Positions 8,456-16,392 of a stretch of 64,000 bases of DNA are shown here, in pieces. Each line of letters starts with the position of its first letter. Position 1 is the first letter of the stretch. The stretch is from Streptomyces cinnamoneus (GTDB lineage Bacteria; Actinomycetota; Actinomycetes; Streptomycetales; Streptomycetaceae): NCBI RefSeq assembly GCF_002939475.1, contig NZ_PKFQ01000001.1, positions 186,001-250,000 of the forward strand, given 5' to 3'. The translations under genes and the position numbers were made by a program. Below the pieces are notes generated by a model. The model did no database searches. It was not told where the DNA came from and saw nothing but the letters and a program-made list of their open reading frames with translations.

Positions 8456-9301
8456 TCAACCGTCCAACGGCCGGTGGGGGCGACCCGCGTCCGCGCAGGG
8501 CTCCCTCAGCACGTCGAGGAAGGTGAGGCGGAGTCCGGGATAGCCGACAGGGTTGAGCACCTGGGCGACCACGTCGACGGTGTGCGGGGCGAAGCGAGGG
8601 ATGGTCAGGTGAAACGTGTGTCCGTCCCGGTGGGCGATGACGACCGGGCCGTCGTCCCAGATCCGCCGGCATGCGGGGTCGGCGAGTGCCGTCCGCAGGA
8701 TCTCGCCGAGTTCGGGATGTCCCGGGTACTGCGCCATGGCGTAGCGCAGCATCGCGAGGTACGCCCGACCGTGCCGCGGCCAGTCGCCCATCTGCTCCCG
8801 GGCCTCGGGGTCGGTCAACCCCCAGCGGATCAGGTTCGCGCCGGGGAGCCGCACCCAGGGGAACCACTCGGCCATGGCCTCGTTGTGGGCGAGCACGTTC
8901 CACGCGTTGTCGGTGAGATAGGCGGGCCGCGTCGGCTGTAGATCGACAAGGCGCCGCAGCGGCGCCAGGTCGACGTCGTCGGGCGACACGGCGGGGAAGA
9001 GCTCGCCACCGGCGGCGTAGAGGAAGAGGGTCGCCCGTTCGTCCGCGCACAGCCGCAGCGCGTCCGCCAGCGCGGCCAGGGTTCGCGCGTCCATCCGGGG
9101 CACGGCCCCGCGTTCGAGGTCCCGGTACCAGCGCTCGCTCATGCCGATCCCCGCCGCGACCTCCACCTGCGGGAGCGGCTTGCCGAGGCCCAGCCGGTGG
9201 CCCACTCGCGCCCGCCAGGCCCTCAGGAGCACCGCGAGCCCCAGCGCTTCGTCCGGCAGCGGCCCGAGAACGGTCCGGTCCGTGGAACTGGCGCGCTGCA
9301 T
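8456..9301 (-). CDS. XRE-family regulator with MmyB-like ligand-binding domain
   Basis: 281 residues. An N-terminal helix-turn-helix (residues about 20-85) reads LLRAWRARVG, QVEVAAGIGMSERWYRDLERG and MDARTLAALADALRL. The remainder matches the MmyB-like domain: PAYLTDNAWNVLAHNEAM, LIRWGLTDPEAREQM and the final VGYPGLRLTFLDVL. These regulators usually repress a neighbouring oxidoreductase or pump gene and sense a small hydrophobic ligand. ATG at 9301 has AGAGG 9 bases upstream. The gene is divergent from an imine-reductase-like gene and upstream of an MFS pump, both possible targets. Confidence 0.9.
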   Translation of the reverse strand: MQRASSTDRTVLGPLPDEALGLAVLLRAWRARVGHRLGLGKPLPQVEVAAGIGMSERWYRDLERGAVPRMDARTLAALADALRLCADERATLFLYAAGGELFPAVSPDDVDLAPLRRLVDLQPTRPAYLTDNAWNVLAHNEAMAEWFPWVRLPGANLIRWGLTDPEAREQMGDWPRHGRAYLAMLRYAMAQYPGHPELGEILRTALADPACRRIWDDGPVVIAHRDGHTFHLTIPRFAPHTVDVVAQVLNPVGYPGLRLTFLDVLREPCADAGRPHRPLDG

Positions 9302-9574
9302 GCAAGGACCTCTGCTCCGGCTGCTTCCTTGTGCCGCGGCTCGGGCGGGAGCGGTCGGCGTGGGGCCCGCAACGACGGCGGCGCCTGCGTGGTCGCAACG
9401 ATCAGCGCAGGTCAGCTCCCTCCACAAGGGTAACCCGCACGCCGGTCCTGATTCCGTGCCGCACATCAGCCAGGGCATCACCACCATCTCGCACGAAATG
9501 ACTGGAAGATTCCCATAGCGGAAGAAACATAAGACCGTGGGTGGTAAGTTCCTGCCCCCATGAATCCGGGGGGA

Positions 9575-10585
9575 ATGGTGTCCGTTGATGTGACCGTCCT
9601 CGGTCTGGGACCGATGGGCTCAGCTTTGGCAGACGCCTTCGTGGCCGCCGGCTGCCGGACGACCGTGTGGAACCGCACACCCGGCAAGGCGGACGCGCTG
9701 GTCGCCAAGGGGGCCGTGCAAGCAGCGTCGGCCGGCGAGGCCCTGGCGGCGAGTCCGCTGACCGTCGTCGTCCTCTCGACCCACGAGGCCGTCCAGGAAG
9801 TACTCCACCCCCTGGCCGACGGGCTGGCGGGCCGCACTCTGGTCAATCTCACCTCGGGGTCGCCGCCGTGCGCCCGGGAGACGGCCGCCTGGGCGCAGCG
9901 CGGCGGCGCCGCCTATCTCGACGGGGTGATCCTGACGACTCCGTCCGCCGTCGGCAGCCCCGGCTTCCTGCAGCTCTACGCCGGGCCGCCGGAGGTCTTC
10001 GACGCGCACCGGGCCACGCTCGCCGCTCTCGGGGACCCCGTCTACCTCGGCACCGACCCCTCGCTGCCCTCGGTGTACGACACGGCGTTGCTGTGCCAGA
10101 TGTGGGCCACCCTCACCGGCTGGCTGCACAGCGTCGTACTGGTCGGTGCCGACGGACCCGGCGGTGGTGTCACGGCGACGACGTACACCGAGGTCGCCAA
10201 CCGGTGGATGGACACCGTGCGGTTCTTCATGAGCGCGTACGCGCGGCAGGTCGACTCGGGGCAGTGTCCCGGTGGCGACTTCCCGCTGGACCTCCACCGC
10301 ATGCTCATGCGGATCCTCTCCGACGCCAGTGAGCTCCGGGGAGCGGACACCGGCCTCCCGGAACTCTTCACGGCGCTGACCGAGCGGGCGGTCGCGGCCG
10401 GCCACGGCGCCGACAGCTACGCGCGTCTGGTGGAGTTCGTCCGGACGGAGTCCCGGCCGGACGCGGCACTCTCCTCCTCCGCGCGCTCACCCGCCGACGG
10501 CGGGGCAGGTGAGCCTCCGTCCTGCGCGTGCCGGGGTGTCCGGGGCGGGGTGGTGGATCGCCGTGCGGGTCGCGGTGAGCGGTAG
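9575..10585 (+). CDS. NAD(P)-dependent imine reductase-like oxidoreductase
   Basis: About 336 residues. The N-terminal Rossmann motif VTVLGLGPMGSALA with WNRT at the end of strand 2 points to NADP(H). The C-terminal half is all-helical, as in 6-phosphogluconate/beta-hydroxyacid dehydrogenase-like imine reductases, and VYDTALL carries the Asp or Tyr position used by imine reductases as proton donor (here Asp). The start is uncertain: ATG 9560, ATG 9575 or GTG 9578; only GTG 9578 has a well-spaced GGGGGGA. The last 33 codons are low-complexity and overlap the 3' end of the convergent xdhC gene by 99 bp, so the natural C-terminus may have been extended by loss of a stop. Confidence 0.8.
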   Translation: MVSVDVTVLGLGPMGSALADAFVAAGCRTTVWNRTPGKADALVAKGAVQAASAGEALAASPLTVVVLSTHEAVQEVLHPLADGLAGRTLVNLTSGSPPCARETAAWAQRGGAAYLDGVILTTPSAVGSPGFLQLYAGPPEVFDAHRATLAALGDPVYLGTDPSLPSVYDTALLCQMWATLTGWLHSVVLVGADGPGGGVTATTYTEVANRWMDTVRFFMSAYARQVDSGQCPGGDFPLDLHRMLMRILSDASELRGADTGLPELFTALTERAVAAGHGADSYARLVEFVRTESRPDAALSSSARSPADGGAGEPPSCACRGVRGGVVDRRAGRGER

Positions 10586-11656
10586 GCCCGTGGCGCCGTG
10601 CCGTGCGGCGACGATCTCCGCCGCGATGGACAGGGCCGTCTCCTGTGGGGTGCGGCCGCCCAGGTCGAGGCCGATGGGGGCGCGCAGCCGGGTCAGTTCG
10701 ACGTCGCTGACGCCGGCTTCGCGCAACCGCCGGACGCGGTCGTCATGGGTGCGGCGCGAGCCCATGGCGCCGACGAACGCGACGGGAAGGCGTAGGGCGA
10801 CCCGCAGCAGCGGCACGTCGAACTTGGCGTCGTGGGTGAGGACGCACAGCACGGTCCGCGCGTCGGTGGCGGTGTGGCGCAGGTAGCGGTCCGGCCAGTC
10901 GGCCACGACGGCGTCCGCCTCGGGGAAGCGGGCCGCCGTGGCGAAGACGGGGCGCGCGTCGCAGACGGTGACGTGGTAGCCGAGGAACTTGCCGACCCGC
11001 ACCAGCGCCGCCGTGAAGTCGACCGCCCCGAAGACGATCATCCGTGGGGGCTCAAGGCCCGACTCGACCAGGAGCGTCACCCCGCCGGGGCAGTGCGCTC
11101 CGTCCTGCGACAGCTCGACGGTGCCGGTGTGGCCCGCGCCGAGCAGCGCATGCGCCTCGGCCACGGCCGTGCGGTCCAGCTCCGGCCGGCCGCCGAGGCC
11201 TCCCTCGTGAGACCCGTCGGGCCGGACGAGCAGGATCCCGTCCAGCAGTTCGTCCGGGCCCCGCACGACCCGGGCCAGGGCCACCGCCTCGCCGTCGGCG
11301 GCAGCCGTCAGCGCCTGGGCGAGCACCTCCCGGCCCGGTGCGGCCGCGGGAAACGCAGCGGCCACGACCTCGATGGTGCCGCCGCAGGTCAACCCCACCG
11401 CGAAGGCGTCGTCGTCGCTGTAGCCGAACCGTTCCCTGCGCGCCTTCCCGTCCTGGAGCGCCTCGACGCACAGGTCGTACACCGCCGCCTCCACACAGCC
11501 CCCGGAGACTGATCCGACGACCTGGCCGCTGCCGTCCACGGCCAGGGCGGCGCCGGGGCCGCGCGGGGCGCTGCCGCTGACGGCCACGACGGTGGCGACG
11601 GCGAAGTCCCGTCCCTGCGCGGCCCACCGGGCCAGTTCCTCAGCGATGTCCAGCAT
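10487..11656 (-). CDS. xdhC: XdhC-family molybdenum cofactor insertion/sulfuration factor
   Basis: 389 residues. The N-terminal XdhC/CoxI domain shows ATVVAVSGSAPRGPGAALAV, GSVSGGCVEAAVYD and the cysteine motif LTCGGTIEV. The C-terminal Rossmann-like XdhC domain has MIVFGAVDF, VCDARPVFAT, VLTHDAKFDVPLL, VGAMGSRRTHDDR and the final APIGLDLGGRTPQE. XdhC proteins bind and sulfurate the molybdenum cofactor before insertion in xanthine-dehydrogenase-family enzymes. It overlaps the Mo-subunit gene by 17 bp as the last gene of the four-gene operon, which supports that role. Confidence 0.93.
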   Translation of the reverse strand: MLDIAEELARWAAQGRDFAVATVVAVSGSAPRGPGAALAVDGSGQVVGSVSGGCVEAAVYDLCVEALQDGKARRERFGYSDDDAFAVGLTCGGTIEVVAAAFPAAAPGREVLAQALTAAADGEAVALARVVRGPDELLDGILLVRPDGSHEGGLGGRPELDRTAVAEAHALLGAGHTGTVELSQDGAHCPGGVTLLVESGLEPPRMIVFGAVDFTAALVRVGKFLGYHVTVCDARPVFATAARFPEADAVVADWPDRYLRHTATDARTVLCVLTHDAKFDVPLLRVALRLPVAFVGAMGSRRTHDDRVRRLREAGVSDVELTRLRAPIGLDLGGRTPQETALSIAAEIVAARHGATGLPLTATRTAIHHPAPDTPARAGRRLTCPAVGG

Positions 11657-13796
11657 GATCCCGCTCCATGGGTGCGGCGGTGGACGTCAGGACGCGGTCG
11701 GGCCGGATCGGCAGGTCCCGGTGGCGTACGCCGGTCGCGTGCCAGACGGCGTTGGCGACCGCAGCCGCGGACCCCACCCCGCCGATCTCACCGATGCCCT
11801 TGATCCCGACCGGGTCGTCCGGGTCCGGGTCGTCCAGCCAGTCCGCCTCGATGGCGGGCACGTCCGCGTGGGCCGCGATGTGATAGCCCGCGAAGTCGGC
11901 GTTGGCCAGGCCGCCCGAGGCGGCGTCCCGGACGGCTTCCTCGTGCAGGGCCATGGACAGGCCCCAGATCATGCCGCCGGTCAGCTGGCTGCGGGCGGTC
12001 AGCGGATTGATGATCCGGCCGGCGGCGAAGACGCCGAGCATGCGCCGTACGCGGATCTCGCCGGTGCCCGGGTCGACGGCGACCTCGGCGAACTGCGCGC
12101 CGTACGCGTGGCGTTCGTACGCGGTGAGGGAGCTGACCGCCTGCTGCGTGTCGGAACGCACGGTGATGCCGTCCGGCGGGACGACGGCGCCGAGGGCGAG
12201 GCGCTCGCGCAGCTCGCGTGCCGCGAGCGTGACCGCCCAGCCCCAGGAGCGGGTGCCCATGGACCCGCCGGCCAGCCAGGCGTTGCCGAAGTCGCTGTCG
12301 GCGATGAGCACCCGCACCCGGTCCAACGTCACGTCGAGGGCGTCCGCGGCCAGCTGGGTCAGGGCGGTGCGCGCCCCCGTCCCGATGTCCGCCGCGGTGA
12401 TGCGCACCGTGAACGTGCCGTCCGCGCACGCCGTCACGGCGGAGGTCGCCGGGAAGGTGCCCGTGAAGAAGGTGGACGCCGCCGTGCCGGTGCCGACGAG
12501 CCAACGGCCGTCGCGGCGCACGCCGGGCCGCGGATCACGGCCGGCCCACCCGAACCTGCGGGCCCCTTCGGTGAAGCAGTCGAGCAGGCGGCGTCCGGCG
12601 AAGGGAAGCCCGGAGACGGGGCCGGCGGCGGGTTCGTTGCGGGCGCGCAGGGCGATGGGGTCAAGACCGCACCGCTCGGCCAGTTCGTCGAGCGCGCACT
12701 CCACCGCGAACGATCCGGGGGCCTCGCCCGGCGCGCGCATGTAGGTCGGAGCGGGGACGTCGAGACGTACCACGTTGTTGACGGTGCGGTGGCCGCTCGC
12801 GTCGTACATGGAACGCGCGTACGCGGCACTGGGTTCGACGAACTCGCGGACCGTGGAGGTGGCGCTGAGTGCCGTGTGTTCCAGGGCGCGCAGCCTGCCG
12901 TCGGCGTCGGCGCCCAGCCGGACGCGCTGGGCGGTCGCGCTGCGGTGGCCGATGAGCGAGAACATCTGGGGCCGGGTGAGCGCGACGCGGACGGGCCGTC
13001 CGAGCAGCGTCGTGGCCATGACGGCGAGGATGAGGTGCGGGCGGACCTGGGCCTTGCAGCCGAAGCCGCCGCCGACGTGCTCCGACCGCAGGTGCACCGA
13101 GGCGGGGTCGAGGCCGAAGAGCCGGGCCAGGTCCCGCGCGGTCGCGTACGCGCCCTGGGTGGAGTCGACGACTTCGAGCCGCCCGGCGTGCCAGCGCGCC
13201 ATGGCCGCGTGCGGCTCCATCGGGTTGTGGTGCTCCTCGGCGGTGCTGTACCGGGAGTCGACGACCACCTCGGAAGCGGCGAGTTCGGCCTCCACGTCGC
13301 CCTTGTCCGTGCGCGCCGGCCCTACGGCCGTCGACTCCGGGGTGTATGCCTCGGGGTGCCCGAAGCGGAAGCCCACGTCGTGCGGTTCGGTGTCGTAGGT
13401 GACGACGAGCGCCTGCGCGGCCTCTCTGGCCTGTTCGGGGGTCTCGGCCACGACGAAGGCGACCGGCCATCCCGCGTAGGGCACGCGGTCGTGCTGGAGG
13501 ACCTGTGTGGTGGCGTCGGGCCCGAAGGTGCCGGAGAAGTCCTCCTGCAGGCGGGGGGCGTTGCCGTGATGCAGGACCGCGAGCACGCCGGGCATCTTCA
13601 GGACGGGGCCGTCGTCCACGGAGCGGATGCGGCCGCGGGCCACCGTGGACACCACGATCCAGCCGTGGGCGAGTGCGCCGGCGGGGAAGTCGGCCGCGTA
13701 GCGGGCAGTGCCGGTGACCTTGTCGCGGCCTTCCAGCCGGACGTACGAGGTGCCGACGGCGCTGGTCACGGGTCCGGTGGTCGTTGCCGTGGTCAT
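11640..13796 (-). CDS. Molybdenum hydroxylase, molybdopterin-binding large subunit
   Basis: 718 residues, the normal size for xanthine dehydrogenase-family Mo subunits. After TSYVRLEGRDKVTGTARYAAD the protein has HNPMEPHAAMARW, GGGFGCKAQVRPH (molybdopterin-binding GGGFG), YMRAPGEAPGSFAVECALDELA and GIKGIGEIGGVGSAAAVANA near the C-terminus, where the last Glu is the catalytic base region. It should hydroxylate an aldehyde or an N-heterocycle; the substrate cannot be read from sequence. No Tat signal is seen on any subunit, so the enzyme is probably cytoplasmic. ATG at 13796 overlaps the stop of the FAD subunit by ATGA. Confidence 0.93.
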   Translation of the reverse strand: MTTATTTGPVTSAVGTSYVRLEGRDKVTGTARYAADFPAGALAHGWIVVSTVARGRIRSVDDGPVLKMPGVLAVLHHGNAPRLQEDFSGTFGPDATTQVLQHDRVPYAGWPVAFVVAETPEQAREAAQALVVTYDTEPHDVGFRFGHPEAYTPESTAVGPARTDKGDVEAELAASEVVVDSRYSTAEEHHNPMEPHAAMARWHAGRLEVVDSTQGAYATARDLARLFGLDPASVHLRSEHVGGGFGCKAQVRPHLILAVMATTLLGRPVRVALTRPQMFSLIGHRSATAQRVRLGADADGRLRALEHTALSATSTVREFVEPSAAYARSMYDASGHRTVNNVVRLDVPAPTYMRAPGEAPGSFAVECALDELAERCGLDPIALRARNEPAAGPVSGLPFAGRRLLDCFTEGARRFGWAGRDPRPGVRRDGRWLVGTGTAASTFFTGTFPATSAVTACADGTFTVRITAADIGTGARTALTQLAADALDVTLDRVRVLIADSDFGNAWLAGGSMGTRSWGWAVTLAARELRERLALGAVVPPDGITVRSDTQQAVSSLTAYERHAYGAQFAEVAVDPGTGEIRVRRMLGVFAAGRIINPLTARSQLTGGMIWGLSMALHEEAVRDAASGGLANADFAGYHIAAHADVPAIEADWLDDPDPDDPVGIKGIGEIGGVGSAAAVANAVWHATGVRHRDLPIRPDRVLTSTAAPMERDHAGHR

Positions 13797-14785
13797 CGGG
13801 TGGCCTCCTCGGCGAGTTCGGTCAGGACGTCGGCGACCAGGTTGCGCATCAACGGCAGCTTGTAGCCGTTGTGCGGCAGGGGCCGGGCGGCGGCCAGTTC
13901 GGCGTCGGCGGCGGCCGCGAACGCCGCGGCGTCGGCCGGCTGCCCGGTCAGCGCGCGCTCGGCCAGCCGGGCCCGCCACGGACGGGAGGCGACCGCGCCG
14001 AACGCGAGACGCACCTCGCGCACGACGCCTTCCTGGACGTCGAGAGCGGCTGCGAGCGAGCCGATCGCGAAGGCGTACGACGCGCGCTCGCGCACCTTGC
14101 GGTAGCGGGAGGCGGCGGCGATCGGCGCCGGCGGCAGACGGACGCCGGTGATCAGCGCCCCTTGCGGCAACGCGGTCTCCAGCTGTGGGGCGTTTCCCAC
14201 CGGCCGGTAGAACTCGGCGAGCGGCAACTCACCCGGCCCGTCCACGGTTTCGTACGTGACGATCGCGTCGAAGGCGGCCAGGGCCACCGCCATGTCGGAG
14301 GGATGTACGGCCACGCAGTGCGGGGAGGCACCGAGGACGGCGTGGTTGCGGTGCTCACCCGTGAGCGCGGCGCAGCCGCTGCCCGGGGCACGCTTGTTGC
14401 ACGGCGCGACCGCTCCGGTGAAATAGCCGCAACGGGTGCGCTGCAGCAGGTTCCCGCCGACTGTGGCCATGTTGCGCAGCTGCCCCGAGGCGCCGGCCAG
14501 GACGGCCTGCGCCAACGCCGGGAAGTGGCGGCGCACATGGGGGTGGGCGGCCAGATCGCTGTTGGTGACCGTCGCGCCGATGCGCAGTCCGCCGTCGGTG
14601 GTGGTCTCGATCCGGTCGAGGGGAAGGTCCCGCAGGTCGACCAGGAGCGCGGGCCGCTCGACGCCGGTCTTCATCAGGTCGACCAGGTTGGTGCCGCCGC
14701 CCAGCGGGCGGGCGTCGGGGTCGGTTTCGAGCAGGGCGAGCGCGCCGGCCATGTCCGCGGCGCGGTGGTAGCGGAACTCCCTCAC
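13793..14785 (-). CDS. Molybdenum hydroxylase, FAD-binding medium subunit
   Basis: 330 residues. The N-terminus FRYHRAADMAGALALLETD is followed by PLGGGTNLVDLMKTGVERP (FAD pyrophosphate binding) and IGATVTNSDLAAHP. LRNMATVGGNLLQRTRCGYF is the second FAD motif, with TRCGYF and CNKR, where extra cysteines (residues about 125-140) recall the 4Fe-4S-bearing loop of PaoB-like subunits. It passes electrons from the Fe-S subunit to FAD and on to the acceptor. The GTG start at 14785 overlaps the stop of the Fe-S gene by GTGA, so the two are translationally coupled. Confidence 0.92.
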   Translation of the reverse strand: MREFRYHRAADMAGALALLETDPDARPLGGGTNLVDLMKTGVERPALLVDLRDLPLDRIETTTDGGLRIGATVTNSDLAAHPHVRRHFPALAQAVLAGASGQLRNMATVGGNLLQRTRCGYFTGAVAPCNKRAPGSGCAALTGEHRNHAVLGASPHCVAVHPSDMAVALAAFDAIVTYETVDGPGELPLAEFYRPVGNAPQLETALPQGALITGVRLPPAPIAAASRYRKVRERASYAFAIGSLAAALDVQEGVVREVRLAFGAVASRPWRARLAERALTGQPADAAAFAAAADAELAAARPLPHNGYKLPLMRNLVADVLTELAEEATR

Positions 14786-15339
14786 GCCGCCACCGTCCCG
14801 GACTCCCCGGACTGCTCCCCCGCGGCCCGCGCGACGGCTCGGACGATCGCCGTGTACGCGCCGCAGCGGCACAGGTTGCCGCTCATCCGCTCCCGGATCT
14901 CCTCGTCGGTGAGGGCGGGCGCGCCCGCCTCGGGGCGGACGTCGGCGGTGGCGGCGCTCGGCCAGCCCGCCGCGTGCTCCTCAAGGACCGCGAGGGCCGA
15001 GCAGATCTGTCCCGGGGTGCAGTAGCCGCACTGATAGCCGTCGAGTTCGAGGAACGCCTGCTGCACCGGATGCAGCCGGTCGCCCTCGGCGACACCTTCG
15101 ATGGTGGTGATCGCGCGCCCCTCGGCCGCGACCGCGAGTTGTAAGCAGGCCACGGCGCGGCGGCCGTCGAGCAACACGGTGCAGGCGCCGCACTGGCCCT
15201 GGTCGCAGCCCTTCTTGGTGCCGGTCAGGTCGAGACGCTCGCGCAGCGCGTCGAGCAGGGTGGTGCGGTGGTCGACGGTGAGGGTGTGCGATTCTCCGTT
15301 GATCTTCAAGGTGACGACGCTGGACGTCGATGTGGTCAT
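14782..15339 (-). CDS. Molybdenum hydroxylase, 2Fe-2S small subunit
   Basis: 185 residues. The plant-type 2Fe-2S site is KKGCDQGQCGACTVLLDG, followed by a fourth Cys in AVACLQLA. The C-terminal all-helical 2Fe-2S domain has YQCGYCTPGQI and MSGNLCRCGAYTAI. An insert between GYCTPGQICSALAVLEEH and the RMSGNLCRC motif, AAGWPSAATADVRPEAGAP, is typical of PaoA-type aldehyde oxidoreductases. ATG at 15339 is preceded by AAGAGGG at 7 bases; the in-frame ATG at 15357 has no ribosome site. First gene of the leftward operon, controlled from the palindromic region facing the TetR gene. Confidence 0.93.
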   Translation of the reverse strand: MTTSTSSVVTLKINGESHTLTVDHRTTLLDALRERLDLTGTKKGCDQGQCGACTVLLDGRRAVACLQLAVAAEGRAITTIEGVAEGDRLHPVQQAFLELDGYQCGYCTPGQICSALAVLEEHAAGWPSAATADVRPEAGAPALTDEEIRERMSGNLCRCGAYTAIVRAVARAAGEQSGESGTVAA

Positions 15340-15531
15340 GATGGCCCTCTTCGGCATGACGGTTTCGCACTGCGGCGGCGCCTGACTGGGCGTGCTCCAC
15401 AGGCGGTTGGCAAGGTGCTGCTGGTTATCGGGCAGTTGCCGGGGGAACGACGGGAAGCGGGGTGACGGCCGGCCCCGGTTCACCGTCGGCCGTCCTCGTG
15501 GTCCCGGCTGCCAGTGAGAGTGAGCTATAAA

Positions 15532-15598
15532 CGGATAGCTGTCCGGAAAGACACCGGACAGTTGTCCGGATACCCTGAACCTATCGGACAGTTGTCCG
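15532..15598. promoter_or_regulatory. Three-copy palindromic operator, probable TetR sites
   Basis: Three related palindromes lie between the Mo hydroxylase operon and the TetR gene: CGGATAGCTGTCCG (15532-15545), CCGGACAGTTGTCCGG (15554-15569) and CGGACAGTTGTCCG (15585-15598). Centres are 23 and 30 bases apart. The shared core GGACA-GT-TGTCC has the length and symmetry of a TetR-dimer site. The position fits repression of both divergent genes by the TetR protein. Confidence 0.8.
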
Positions 15599-15646
15599 CT
15601 TAGCAAGGGTGCCGGGTACCGGGAACGGCCAGAGGGCGAGGACGCA

Positions 15647-16261
15647 GTGCAGACGAGGGTGCCCCAGCAGGACGACGAGCCCCCGACCCGGCGCTCGGAC
15701 GCCCGGCGCAACCGCGAGCGCATCCTGGAAGTGGCGCTGGCGGAGCTGACGCACTCGCCCGCCGTCGCGCTCAGCACGATCGCGAAGAAGGCGGGCGTCG
15801 GACAGGGGACCTTCTACCGGAACTTCCCCGACCGGGAGTCGCTCATCCTGGAGGTCTACCGCTTCGAGGTCCAGCAGGTCTTCGAGGCCGCCCGCCACCT
15901 GATCGACGTCCGGCCGCCCGAGCAGGCCCTGCGGGAGTGGCTGGACCGCCTCGCCCAGTACGCGTCGGCCAAGGCCGGACTGGCCGACGCGATGCGCGAG
16001 GCCACCCGCGCACCCGCCACGCCGGCACGGTGGGGCCACGCACCGGTCACAGCCGCCATCGAACTCCTCCTGGAGGCCAACGAGGAGGCCGGCACCATCC
16101 GCCCCGGGGTGACCCCCGACGACTTCCTGCTCGCCATCGCCGGACTGTGGCAGATCGGCACGCGCGACGACGCGCACGAGCGCGCCCAGCGCCTGTTCGA
16201 CCTCGTCACGGACGGGCTGCGGGCAGGAGCCCCCGGAGCCCGTCACGACGAGAACGGCTGA
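15647..16261 (+). CDS. TetR/AcrR-family transcriptional regulator
   Basis: 204 residues. The N-terminal DNA-binding domain (residues about 15-62) shows RRNRERILEVALAELT, STIAKKAGVGQGTFYRNFPDRESL, which is the TetR helix-turn-helix with its GTFYRNF recognition helix. The C-terminal ligand domain resembles TetR_C of the 'SbtR' kind, ending in LLAIAGLWQIGTRDDAHERAQRLFDLVTDGLRA. GTG at 15647 is preceded by GCGAGGAC. It is divergent from the Mo hydroxylase operon with three operator copies in between, so it very likely represses that operon and itself until a substrate-like ligand binds. Confidence 0.92.
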   Translation: MQTRVPQQDDEPPTRRSDARRNRERILEVALAELTHSPAVALSTIAKKAGVGQGTFYRNFPDRESLILEVYRFEVQQVFEAARHLIDVRPPEQALREWLDRLAQYASAKAGLADAMREATRAPATPARWGHAPVTAAIELLLEANEEAGTIRPGVTPDDFLLAIAGLWQIGTRDDAHERAQRLFDLVTDGLRAGAPGARHDENG

Positions 16262-16392
16262 CCTCGCGCGGCGGCCTGCGCCGGCGTGTGGCGGCCAGGC
16301 CGCTGGGCTCCCTGGTGCGGGGAACCAGCGGGCGACGCGCTCCACGGCAGCCGCGTCGCCCCTGAGTTCGTCATCGCGCGAGGCGCGGTGCG

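Noticed and set aside
11592..13865. 757-codon open frame on the plus strand opposite the Mo subunit gene
   Set aside because: It is rich in Arg, Gly and Ala, has no ribosome site and mirrors the codon positions of a clear minus-strand enzyme; a GC-rich shadow frame.
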